Part shown: one piece after another, positions 1 through 7,426 of the stretch | Position numbering within the stretch: the first letter of the stretch is position 1 | Layout of the letters: each line of letters starts with the position of its first letter | Assembly (NCBI GenBank): GCA_963805325.1 | Contig: CAWDTS010000022.1 | Location: 372,001 to 436,000 of the forward strand | Length of the DNA stretch: 64,000 nucleotides | Reading direction: 5' to 3' | From: DASWJZ01 sp963805325 | GTDB taxonomy: Bacteria > Pseudomonadota > Alphaproteobacteria > Rhizobiales > Afifellaceae | Translations under genes and position numbers: made by a program | The notes under the pieces: model-generated | Seen by the model: only the letters and a program-made list of their open reading frames with translations | Databases searched by the model: none | What the model was told of the DNA's origin: nothing

Positions 1-737
1 TTCTCGAAGCCCTCGGGTGCGCCCTTCAGGCCGAACTCGAAATGCAGGCCGACCGAACGGCCGATCCAGTTCTCCTGCATCAGCCGAACCTTGTCGGGCC
101 AGCGGTCGAGCGTCTTCAGGGCCTCGAGAAGCTCTTCGCTATATGAGGTGATGGTCAGAAACCACTGCGTCAGCTCGCGCAGCTCGACCTCCGCGCCGGA
201 CCGCCAGCCGCGTCCGTCGATCACCTGCTCGTTCGCAAGCACGGTCTGGTCGACCGGATCCCAGTTCACCTTCGCCGTCTTGCGCGCGACGAGGCCGGCG
301 TCGAGGAAATCAAGGAAGAGGCGCTGCTGTTCCGCGTAATACTCGACGTCGCAGGTGGCGAACTCGCGGCTCCAGTCGAGCGACAGGCCCATCGATTTCA
401 GCTGCGCGCGCATCGCCGCAATGTTGTCGTAGGTCCACGCCTTCGGATGAATCTTGTTCTGTGCCGCGGCGTTCTCGGCCGGCAGCCCGAATGCGTCCCA
501 GCCCATCGGATGCAGCACGGCGAAGCCGCGCGCCCGGCGATAGCGCGCCAGGACGTCGCCCATCGCGTAGTTGCGGACGTGGCCCATATGGATGCGCCCG
601 GACGGGTAGGGGAACATCTCGAGCACATAATATTTGGGGCGCGCGTCCCCGGCCGGCGTCTCGAAGAGACGTCGCTCGGCCCAGACGGACTGCCAGCGCG
701 GCTCGACGGCACGCGGGTTATAGCGCTCGGTGGACAT
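1..737 (-). CDS. leuS: Leucyl-tRNA synthetase, N-terminal part (gene runs off the window)
   Basis: Class I aminoacyl-tRNA synthetase that charges tRNA-Leu in the cytoplasm. About 245 N-terminal residues are present. The start MSTERYNP followed by WQ, then YPSGRIHMGHVRNY (the HIGH-type ATP-binding signature) and GWDAFGLPAENAA are typical of LeuRS. The remainder, including the KMSKS loop, lies to the left of base 1. The ATG at 735-737 is the natural start, and the gene is divergent from yggS. Nothing is odd in the visible part. Confidence 0.95.
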   Translation of the reverse strand, partial: MSTERYNPRAVEPRWQSVWAERRLFETPAGDARPKYYVLEMFPYPSGRIHMGHVRNYAMGDVLARYRRARGFAVLHPMGWDAFGLPAENAAAQNKIHPKAWTYDNIAAMRAQLKSMGLSLDWSREFATCDVEYYAEQQRLFLDFLDAGLVARKTAKVNWDPVDQTVLANEQVIDGRGWRSGAEVELRELTQWFLTITSYSEELLEALKTLDRWPDKVRLMQENWIGRSVGLHFEFGLKGAPEGFE

Positions 738-855
738 ACGATTTACCGGCTCCGGAAGCGGCGTGACCTTCACCTGAATTCTGGCGGGCGGTCAACATTC
801 CGAGGCAATTTGCCGTTCCGTTCCCGCCGTGTTAGCGCGCCGGTCCGGAGGCATT

Positions 856-1521
856 ATGGCGGACGCGGCACAAAGGCTTGGGGAGGTAGAAGCGCGCGTT
901 GCGGCAGCGGCACGCCGTGCCGGCCGTGATCCGGGCGAGATCACGCTGATTGCAGTGTCGAAGACCTTCGACGCCGAGGCCATCTTGCCGGTCCTTGCCG
1001 CCGGGCAGCGCCAGTTCGGGGAGAACCGGGTGCAGGAGGCGGAGGGGAAGTGGCCGCCGCTTCGCGAGCGCCATCCCGACATTCGCTTGAGCCTCATCGG
1101 CCCGCTCCAGACCAACAAGGCGCGTGAGGCCGTGGCGCTCTTTGACGCTATCCACACGCTCGACCGCGACAGGCTCGCCGAGGTGCTCGTGAAGGAGATG
1201 ACACGGCAGGGACGATCGCCGGCTCTCTTCGTGCAGGTGAATACCGGCAACGAGCCGCAGAAGGCAGGCGTGACGCCTGATGCCGCGGTGGATTTCGTCG
1301 CGCGCTGCCGCGAGGTGCATGGCCTTCTGGTCGAAGGCCTGATGTGCATTCCGCCGCTTGCCGACGATCCGGTCCCGCATTTCGAGCGGCTTGGGCGCCT
1401 CGCCGGCGGACTCGGGTTGCGGTCGCTGTCCATGGGGATGAGCGCCGATTTCGAGACCGCAATCGCGCATGGGGCGACGCATGTCAGGGTCGGAAGCGCG
1501 ATTTTCGGGTTTCGAGACTGA
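856..1521 (+). CDS. YggS-family pyridoxal phosphate homeostasis protein
   Basis: Cytoplasmic PLP-binding protein of the YggS/PROSC family (PLPBP), which is thought to buffer free pyridoxal 5'-phosphate; no enzymatic reaction is firmly known. The 221-residue length fits the family. The N-terminal ITLIAVSKTF segment carries the PLP lysine, followed by QFGENRVQEA, and near the end come the LSMGMSADFE and VRVGSAIFG phosphate-binding segments. A GTG at 829 is in frame, but the ATG at 856 has GGAGG 5 bases upstream and is preferred. Divergent from leuS, an arrangement often seen in Hyphomicrobiales. Confidence 0.9.
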   Translation: MADAAQRLGEVEARVAAAARRAGRDPGEITLIAVSKTFDAEAILPVLAAGQRQFGENRVQEAEGKWPPLRERHPDIRLSLIGPLQTNKAREAVALFDAIHTLDRDRLAEVLVKEMTRQGRSPALFVQVNTGNEPQKAGVTPDAAVDFVARCREVHGLLVEGLMCIPPLADDPVPHFERLGRLAGGLGLRSLSMGMSADFETAIAHGATHVRVGSAIFGFRD

Positions 1522-1699
1522 AAGCCGGCCTCTCCGGCGCCCTTTCGTAAACATCTTCGGGCGAATCGGCGGTCGCGATTTAGCCGATCCTTAAGCCACC
1601 ACCACGATAGTGCAGCAGGAGAAATCGAACTCGTTCCGGACGAGCCTATTGATATGGAGCGGCGCGGAATTGCGTCCTCCCGACTGCGGGGGCATCAAA

Positions 1700-3356
1700 G
1701 TGCAACCAAGCCAGTTTGCGATTCAGAGGGTAGCGGCTGAATTTGCCGCGCATGCACACCAGCCCGTCGGGCATGTCGTTTCGGTCAGCGGCTCGCGGGC
1801 GGTCGTCGCGGTCGACAGCGAGCAGCAGCAGGAGCGCTCCGGCGATCCGCTCTCGGTCGGCAAGCTGCTTGCGATCGAATCTGGCCGGTCCGTCATTGTC
1901 GGCCTCATCTACGCGGCGGAGTCTTCGCCCAGCAAGGCGAACACAACGCTGGCAAGCGTGGAGCTGCAGGGTGAAATCCGCCGGGGGGAAGACGGTAAGC
2001 CGGCCTTCGACCGCGGCATCCGGACCTATCCGCCGATCGGCGCGGCCGCGCACGAGATGGCGACGTCCGAACTCGAGACCGTCTACGACTACGGCGGGGC
2101 GCAGACGATCACGATCGGCACGCTCAGCCAGGACGAGTCGATCGCCGCGACCGTCAGGGTGCAAGATCTCCTGCAGAAGCATTTTGCCGTTCTCGGCACG
2201 ACCGGCTGCGGCAAGTCGAGCGCCGTCGTGCTGCTTCTCGATCGCATCCTGAAGGCTACGGAAGCCACCCGTGTCCTTCTGATCGATCCACACAACGAAT
2301 ACGCCGCGGCGTTCCGCAACGAGTCGGAGGTGATCAGCCCGCGGTCGCTCAGCCTGCCGTTCTGGCTGTTCAATTTCGAAGAGATCGTCGACGTCATCTA
2401 TCGTCGGCGCCCTGGGGTCTCAGAGGAGGTCGATCTTCTCGCCGACCTCATTCCGATCGCCAAGGCGCGCTACGCGCAGGGGGTCGAACGTGGGCCGTCG
2501 CTCGTTCGCCGCGACATCGAGGACGGCGGCTATACGGTCGACTCGCCGGTTCCCTATCGCATCCACGATGTGCTTGCGATGATCGACGAGCAGCTTGGCA
2601 AGCTCGACGGCAAAGAGGATCGGCCGTCGCTTCGACGCTCTGCGCTCGCGCATCCTCTCGGTCGTCCACGACACGCGCTACCAGTTCATGTTCTCGAACC
2701 GCACGATCGAGGACTCGATGGCCGATCTCCTGAAGACGCTCTTCAGGATTCCCGCGCATGGCAGGCGCATCACGATCGTGGAGATGGCGGGCTTCCCGGC
2801 CGAGGTGGTCGACGCGGTAGTCTCTGTGCTTTGCCGCTTGGCGTTCGATCTCGGCGTGTGGGGGCGCGGGCGGTTGCCGGTCCTCGTGGTGGCGGAAGAG
2901 GCGCATCGCTACATTCCGTCGGACAAGCGCATGGGCTTCGGGCCGACGCGGCGGTCGCTCTCGCGTATCGCAAAGGAAGGGCGCAAATACGGGGTCTATG
3001 TCTGCCTCGTCACGCAGCGCCCGGCCGAGCTCGATCCCACCATCCTGTCGCAGTGCAGCTCGATCTTCGCCATGCGCATGGCCAACGAGGCCGATCACGC
3101 CATCATCCGCTCCGCCGTGAGCGACGCGGCGAGTTCAACGCTCGCGGCCCTTCCCTCGATCGGGAATCGCGAGGCGATCGCCTTCGGCGAGGCAGTGTCG
3201 ATGCCGGTGCGGATAAGATTTGCGTCCTTGCCGCCTGATCGCCTGCCGCACAATCAGCTTCCGACGCTGCAGTCCACCGTCTCTGATGCGGAGGACGATG
3301 ACTTCGTGGAAGAGCTGGTCGACCGGTGGCGTTCGGTGGCGCGGCGGGAACGCTAG
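1700..3356 (+). CDS. HerA-like ATPase (DUF87 type), interrupted by a +1 frameshift
   Basis: Hexameric HerA/FtsK-type P-loop ATPase, presumably DNA-translocating. Walker A is GTTGCGKSS near base 2200. Walker B is VLVVAEEAHRY near 2885, followed by a sensor/arginine-finger stretch ending SQCSSIFAMRM. The N-terminal part (VGHVVSVSGSRAVVAV) resembles the HerA beta-barrel. The reading frame changes near base 2630: removing one c restores a continuous reading (RPSFDALRSRIL) and about 551 residues. A GTG at 1700 behind a G-rich stretch is the proposed start; an upstream GTG at 1610 is also possible. No NurA or SIR2 partner lies beside it, so its role is unknown. The break is probably a sequencing error. 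Confidence 0.75.
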
Positions 3357-3405
3357 AAGGCCCCCGCCTCGGCGCGCGTTAGGGCCCTAAGCCGGCGGGC
3401 CGCCC

Positions 3406-3558
3406 TTAGGCGACCCGCGCCGCCTCGCGGGCGAGGTAATGGATCTCGACGGGTCGGATGCCGAGTTCGCCCAGCTGGTTCGCCGTCAGGCTGCTCAGTG
3501 CGCGCAGGGTTGACCTGTAACGGCGGCAGGAGCGCCAGCGACGCAAAGTCTTCGTCAT
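3406..3558 (-). CDS. DUF1127 small protein
   Basis: A 50-residue basic protein (MTKTLRRWRSCRR...). Its second half, SLTANQLGELGIRPVEIHY, matches the DUF1127 signature L-x2-L-x3-x-L-x-D/E-I/L-G-I. The start has a strong GGAGG ribosome-binding site 8 bases upstream. Small DUF1127 proteins of alphaproteobacteria are arginine-rich, and some have been shown to bind RNA and influence RNA turnover or metabolism; the function here is inferred only from the family. Transcribed against the HerA-like gene, 49 bases from its stop. The opening of the gene is preceded by about 270 bases without a convincing gene. Confidence 0.8.
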   Translation of the reverse strand: MTKTLRRWRSCRRYRSTLRALSSLTANQLGELGIRPVEIHYLAREAARVA

Positions 3559-3827
3559 GACAACCTCCATTTCCGTTGTGGCAATCAGATGGTGTCTGAA
3601 CGTGCCGTTGTCGATGGCAGCACTGTTACGGTTCTATGTTGCCGGCGGTTTTCGAGCCGGCGCTAAATCGCTTCGGAAATGCGGAAATTGGTTTCTTCGC
3701 GACAATCTTAACGAAACATTTCGACCGCGGATTCGGGTGCGAGGCGGCTCGGAGCAGGGGGATTCCTCTTGATTTCCGCGGGTCTCTTACTGCGGCGGCA
3801 CGGGAAAGCGGACGAAGAACCCTTCCG

Positions 3828-4421
3828 CTAACGCCGATTTGCATCTCGCCGGTGCGGCTTTCCGTCGACGACGAAGAGCGGCCTCGGCCCGGCTGCGGCG
3901 AGAATTAGACGGAGGTCCCTGCGGTTCAAAGCGATGCACCCGGCGGTCGGCTCGTAGCCCTGCCGCGCAAGGTGCAGGAAGATCGCGCTCCCCCCACCGC
4001 GGATACGCGGCGACATGTTCCAGTCAAGCACACCGACGATGTCGTAGAGACGATCCGCGCGCCACATGGTCTCATGACCGGCTGCGGAGGGAAGCCGGAT
4101 CGGGCAATTGTAGCGGCCGCTGCTTCTGTCCTCGCACCAGCCGTCGTTCTTCCGCATGACGCGGCGGGGAACCGGCGAACGCGGCGGCGGGCCGCGATCG
4201 GGCCTCAGGATCAGGGTCAGAAGGCGGAGGCGGCCGGCGGGCGTCGCGCCGTCGCCTTCGCGCTTCAGATGCGTTATTCCGCTTCTTCCGAGCGCGCATC
4301 TGAGGGTCAGCGGGCCGCAGCGGAGGAGCCCGCTATGCGGTTCACGCGGCAATGAAAATACCGTGATGACGCGCAAATCGCTTGCCAAGCCGACTTTCGG
4401 TTTCTTCTTACGCGCTCGCAT
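3828..4421 (-). CDS. L,D-transpeptidase family protein (YkuD domain)
   Basis: Predicted peptidoglycan L,D-transpeptidase or related YkuD-fold enzyme. The catalytic region reads IFLHLARQGYEPTAGCIAL, with the conserved histidine and the nucleophilic cysteine in the usual H-...-GC spacing, followed by RRDL. An upstream segment, GDGATPAGRLRL, is the substrate-side motif common to this subfamily. Length is 197 residues from the ATG at 4421; an in-frame ATG at 4454 would add a basic extension. No clear signal peptide is seen, only a basic N-terminus (MRARKKKPK), so export is uncertain. It stands alone between DUF1127 and the response regulator. Confidence 0.8.
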   Translation of the reverse strand: MRARKKKPKVGLASDLRVITVFSLPREPHSGLLRCGPLTLRCALGRSGITHLKREGDGATPAGRLRLLTLILRPDRGPPPRSPVPRRVMRKNDGWCEDRSSGRYNCPIRLPSAAGHETMWRADRLYDIVGVLDWNMSPRIRGGGSAIFLHLARQGYEPTAGCIALNRRDLRLILAAAGPRPLFVVDGKPHRRDANRR

Positions 4422-4503
4422 GAGTTTTCCCCGCCTCCACCGCGGCTGTGGCACCTAGCCGTGCGCTAGCCTAGATTGATCCAAGGAGACTTCCGAGGCC
4501 GCC

Positions 4504-5187
4504 ATGACATCCCGCAAGATCCTCATCGTCGACGACGACGCCGATCTGAGCGAGGCGCTGATCGACCAGCTCTCTCTCTACGACGAGTTCGACCTGACGC
4601 ATGCCAAGACGGCGACGGCGGGTCTGCAGTCGGCGCGCGAGAACCATATCGACCTCGTCATCATGGACGTCGGCTTGCCGGACATGGATGGGCGCGAGGC
4701 GGTGAAGCTCCTGCGCAAGAGCGGTGTGCGTGCGCCCATCATCATGCTGACGGGCCATGATACCGATTCCGATGCGATCCTCGGCCTTGAGGCGGGCGCC
4801 AACGATTACGTCGTCAAGCCATTTCGTTTTGCCGTGCTTCTGGCGCGCATCCGCGCGCATCTTCGGCAACACGAGCAGAGCGAAGACGCGACCTTCTCCA
4901 TCGGGCGCTATACGTTCCGGCCGGCGGCGAAAATGCTGCTCGACGCGACCGGCAGCAAGATCCGTCTGACCGAGAAGGAGACGGCGATCCTGAAATATCT
5001 CTATCGGGCCGGCGACCGCATCGTGACGCGCGACGTGCTTCTCTCCGAAGTCTGGGGCTATAATTCCGGCGTGACTACGCATACGCTTGAAACCCATATC
5101 TACCGCCTGAGACAGAAGATCGAACGCGATCCCTCGCACGCCGAGCTCCTGGTCACGGAATCGGGCGGCTACAAGCTGGCACGCTAG
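4504..5187 (+). CDS. OmpR/PhoB-family response regulator
   Basis: Two-component transcription factor of 227 residues. The receiver domain spans residues 5-120, with the acidic pocket D10-D12, phospho-acceptor D55 (VIMDVGLPDMDG), T83 and K105 (DYVVKPF). The C-terminal winged helix spans about 130-227, with the recognition segment TTHTLETHIYRLRQKIE. No sensor kinase is nearby, so the partner is unknown. The next gene starts 3 bases after the stop, so the regulator and the cyclic-nucleotide-binding protein are almost certainly co-transcribed and may act in one pathway. The target genes cannot be read from the sequence. Confidence 0.92.
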   Translation: MTSRKILIVDDDADLSEALIDQLSLYDEFDLTHAKTATAGLQSARENHIDLVIMDVGLPDMDGREAVKLLRKSGVRAPIIMLTGHDTDSDAILGLEAGANDYVVKPFRFAVLLARIRAHLRQHEQSEDATFSIGRYTFRPAAKMLLDATGSKIRLTEKETAILKYLYRAGDRIVTRDVLLSEVWGYNSGVTTHTLETHIYRLRQKIERDPSHAELLVTESGGYKLAR

Positions 5188-5190
5188 ACG

Positions 5191-5670
5191 ATGGCATCGC
5201 CCCAATCCTTCGATACCGACATCGACCTGCTTGGGACGGTGCCGTTTTTCCGCGGCCTCTCGCGGGAGCAGTTGAAGCTCATCGCGATTTCCGCCGAGAG
5301 CCGCTCGCTGCCGGAGAAGCTGCTTCTGTTCGACGAGGGCCAGCTTCTGCACTCCGCCTATGTGATCGCATCCGGGAGCCTGAGGGGCGAGCACAAAGTC
5401 CCGGGCACCGAAAAGGTGCTGATGCGCGAGATCGGGCCGGGCGTCGTGCTCGGCGAGCGGGCGCTGATCCTCGACGCGCGCGCGATCGAGTCGGTACGCG
5501 TGGAGAGCCGCGCCCGAGTGCTTCAGATTCGCAAGCTGATGTTCCGCAAGCTCTTGCAGGAGCATCCCGAGATGGCGGTGGATCTGCGCGCCCGGATGAC
5601 GCGCCACGTCCTTCAGATGGCTTCGGGGTTCAACGCAGTCGCCGATCGGCTGCGCGCCGTGCAGCTTTAG
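5191..5670 (+). CDS. Cyclic nucleotide-binding domain protein (Crp-like, no HTH)
   Basis: A 159-residue protein made almost entirely of one cNMP-binding beta-roll. It starts with the VPFFRGLSREQL segment, and the phosphate-binding cassette region reads GPGVVLGERALI. It then ends with a short helical tail and lacks the C-terminal helix-turn-helix of Crp/Fnr. It may bind a nucleotide and work by protein contact rather than as a DNA-binding factor. Coupled to the response regulator just upstream with a 3-base gap. The canonical cAMP arginine-serine pair is not clearly present, so the ligand is unknown. Confidence 0.85.
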   Translation: MASPQSFDTDIDLLGTVPFFRGLSREQLKLIAISAESRSLPEKLLLFDEGQLLHSAYVIASGSLRGEHKVPGTEKVLMREIGPGVVLGERALILDARAIESVRVESRARVLQIRKLMFRKLLQEHPEMAVDLRARMTRHVLQMASGFNAVADRLRAVQL

Positions 5671-5694
5671 GACCGTCGGTTCGTAGCCGAAGAA

Positions 5695-6492
5695 TCAGCG
5701 GAACGCGGCGATTACCGGAACGTGGTCGGACGGCCGCGTCCAGGAACGGGCATCCTTCAACACGCTGATGCCCTTCGCTTCCGGCGCAAGATCGGGCGTG
5801 ACCCAGACGTGGTCGAGGCGTCGGCCGCGGTCGTTCACCGTCCAGTCGGGAGAGCGGTAGCTCCACCATGTGAAGAGCTTTTCTTCCGGCGGCACGAAGT
5901 GCCGCATCAGGTCAACCCAGCCACCGGTCGCGCGCATCCGTTCCAGGGCTTCCGTCTCGACCGGCGTATGGCTCACAACCCTCAGGAGCTGCTTGTGCGA
6001 CCAGACGTCGGTCTCAAGCGGCGCGATGTTGAGATCGCCGACGAGAATGGAGCCTGGCGCCGACATCACATCCATGCAGCCGCGAAGCTCCTCCACGAAG
6101 GAGAGCTTGTGCGCGAATTTCGGATTGATGCTCGCGTCAGGCTCGTCGCCGCCGGCCGGAACGTAGAGATTGTGGATGGTGATCTGGCGGCCGCGATAGT
6201 CGAGCGTCGCGGCGACATGCCGCGCGTCGTCCTTGCCGCAAAATCGGCGTCGATCGACAGCCCTGAGCGGCCGGCGCGAGACGATGGCGACGCCGTGATA
6301 GCCCTTCTGCCCGTGCAGTGCGATATGCCGGTAGCCGGCCTCGCGAAACGCCTTCATGGGAAAATTGGCGTCCGGACACTTGGTCTCCTGCAGACAGAGG
6401 ACATCGGGCCGGTGCTCGGCAAGCAGCCGCTTGACGAGATCGATCCTGAGCCGGACGGAGTTGATGTTCCAGGTGGCGACGGAAAGCGGCAT
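5695..6492 (-). CDS. xth: Exodeoxyribonuclease III (AP endonuclease)
   Basis: DNA repair enzyme that cleaves at abasic sites and removes 3'-blocking groups. The 265 residues carry the exonuclease-endonuclease-phosphatase fold. Visible motifs are ATWNINSVRLR at the start, LCLQETKC with the metal-binding glutamate, the catalytic YVPAGG segment, VGDLNIAP with the Asp/Asn pair, and the C-terminal SDHVPVIA histidine motif. Length is standard for the family. Downstream of lolA on the same strand but separated by a hairpin terminator, so it probably has its own promoter. Confidence 0.95.
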   Translation of the reverse strand: MPLSVATWNINSVRLRIDLVKRLLAEHRPDVLCLQETKCPDANFPMKAFREAGYRHIALHGQKGYHGVAIVSRRPLRAVDRRRFCGKDDARHVAATLDYRGRQITIHNLYVPAGGDEPDASINPKFAHKLSFVEELRGCMDVMSAPGSILVGDLNIAPLETDVWSHKQLLRVVSHTPVETEALERMRATGGWVDLMRHFVPPEEKLFTWWSYRSPDWTVNDRGRRLDHVWVTPDLAPEAKGISVLKDARSWTRPSDHVPVIAAFR

Positions 6493-6572
6493 TTGGGGCT
6501 GAGAGCGAGGCTTTCCGGGTCTGGCGGGAGCCGCGGCGCAAGTCCAGGCCAGCGCGAAGTCTCCACATGAAA

Positions 6573-6602
6573 AGCGCCCGGCCTGTTTCCAGACCGGGCG
6601 CC
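6573..6602 (-). terminator. Rho-independent terminator downstream of lolA
   Basis: Read on the minus strand, an 8-bp GC-rich stem (GCGCCCGG paired with CCGGGCGC) closes a 12-base loop and is followed by TTTT. It lies 116 bases after the lolA stop and 80 bases before the xth start. Confidence 0.75.
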
Positions 6603-6717
6603 GGCGGGTTTCACCATGAGGTGCTGGCGCCCTGCGTTACGGGGGGCATGTTCCGCAGGAAGCCATTCCGCTCCACGATAACGTGGTGAAGCGGGATTTC
6701 GTTTTCAAGTCTGGCGC

Positions 6718-7347
6718 CTAGTGGCCCCGCGCGGCGTTTGTCGCCGCCTGGTAGTCGATCTTGAAGAGGCTGGAATCGAGCGGCTTTCCGGTCTCGACAT
6801 TGTAGAGGGCGACCATCGTCTGAAGGCCCTGCTGGTCGGTCACCGTCCACTGCCGGAGCTCGTAGTTGGTGTGATCGAAGATGAGATCGAGCGTTCCGGC
6901 GCTGAACCGCGTCTCGTCATGCAGTTCCACTTCGACCAAGTCGGGCGCAACGCCGACGCGCGTCACCTTGTCAGTGGTCGCAAGATCGAGGCTCTTGTCG
7001 AGAAGCAGCCGCAGCGGCGTCTGTGAGAGCGGCCAGATGTCGTAGGTCTGCAGCTTCTTGTCGAACACCAGCACCGATTTGCCGTCGGCGATGACGCTGA
7101 CGGTGGTCGGCGGGTCGTACTGGAAGCGCACGCGGCCCGGCCGCGAAATGAAGAACTTGCCCTGCAGCTGATCGCCATTCGGATTGTACTGGACGAACTC
7201 GCCGTCCATCGTGTCGATGCTCAAGAGCTTGGCGGAGATCTCGGAAAGAACCGCGCGCTCGTCATCGGTGATCGCGAAAGCGGCCCCAGGCAGCAGCGAT
7301 GCGGCGAAGGCGCCGAGCAGCGCGCGCCGATCCAAACGGAAGCTCAT
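6718..7347 (-). CDS. lolA: Outer-membrane lipoprotein carrier protein LolA
   Basis: Periplasmic chaperone that takes lipoproteins from the LolCDE complex to the outer membrane. It has 209 residues. A twin-arginine-like start (MSFRLDRRALLGAF) leads into a signal peptide ending near PGAAFA. The mature part has the LolA features GEFVQYNPNG, GKFFISRPGRVRFQYDPP and a long incomplete beta-barrel. It lies 79 bases downstream of ftsK on the same strand; ftsK-lolA-xth is a frequent order in this bacterial group. Confidence 0.93.
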   Translation of the reverse strand: MSFRLDRRALLGAFAASLLPGAAFAITDDERAVLSEISAKLLSIDTMDGEFVQYNPNGDQLQGKFFISRPGRVRFQYDPPTTVSVIADGKSVLVFDKKLQTYDIWPLSQTPLRLLLDKSLDLATTDKVTRVGVAPDLVEVELHDETRFSAGTLDLIFDHTNYELRQWTVTDQQGLQTMVALYNVETGKPLDSSLFKIDYQAATNAARGH

Positions 7348-7426
7348 GGGACTCTCCTCGCGGCCCTTGTGACCCCACGACGGAAGGTAGGGGCCATTCG
7401 TGACGAGACAAGGGCGCAGGCAGTTA

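Noticed and set aside
1522..1545. Hairpin GCCGG/CCGGC just after the yggS stop as a terminator
   Set aside because: A 5-bp stem followed by GCCCTTTCG is too weak to support termination.
3559..3827. Small open frames between DUF1127 and the L,D-transpeptidase gene
   Set aside because: They overlap each other on both strands, lack ribosome-binding sites and show no domain or signal peptide.
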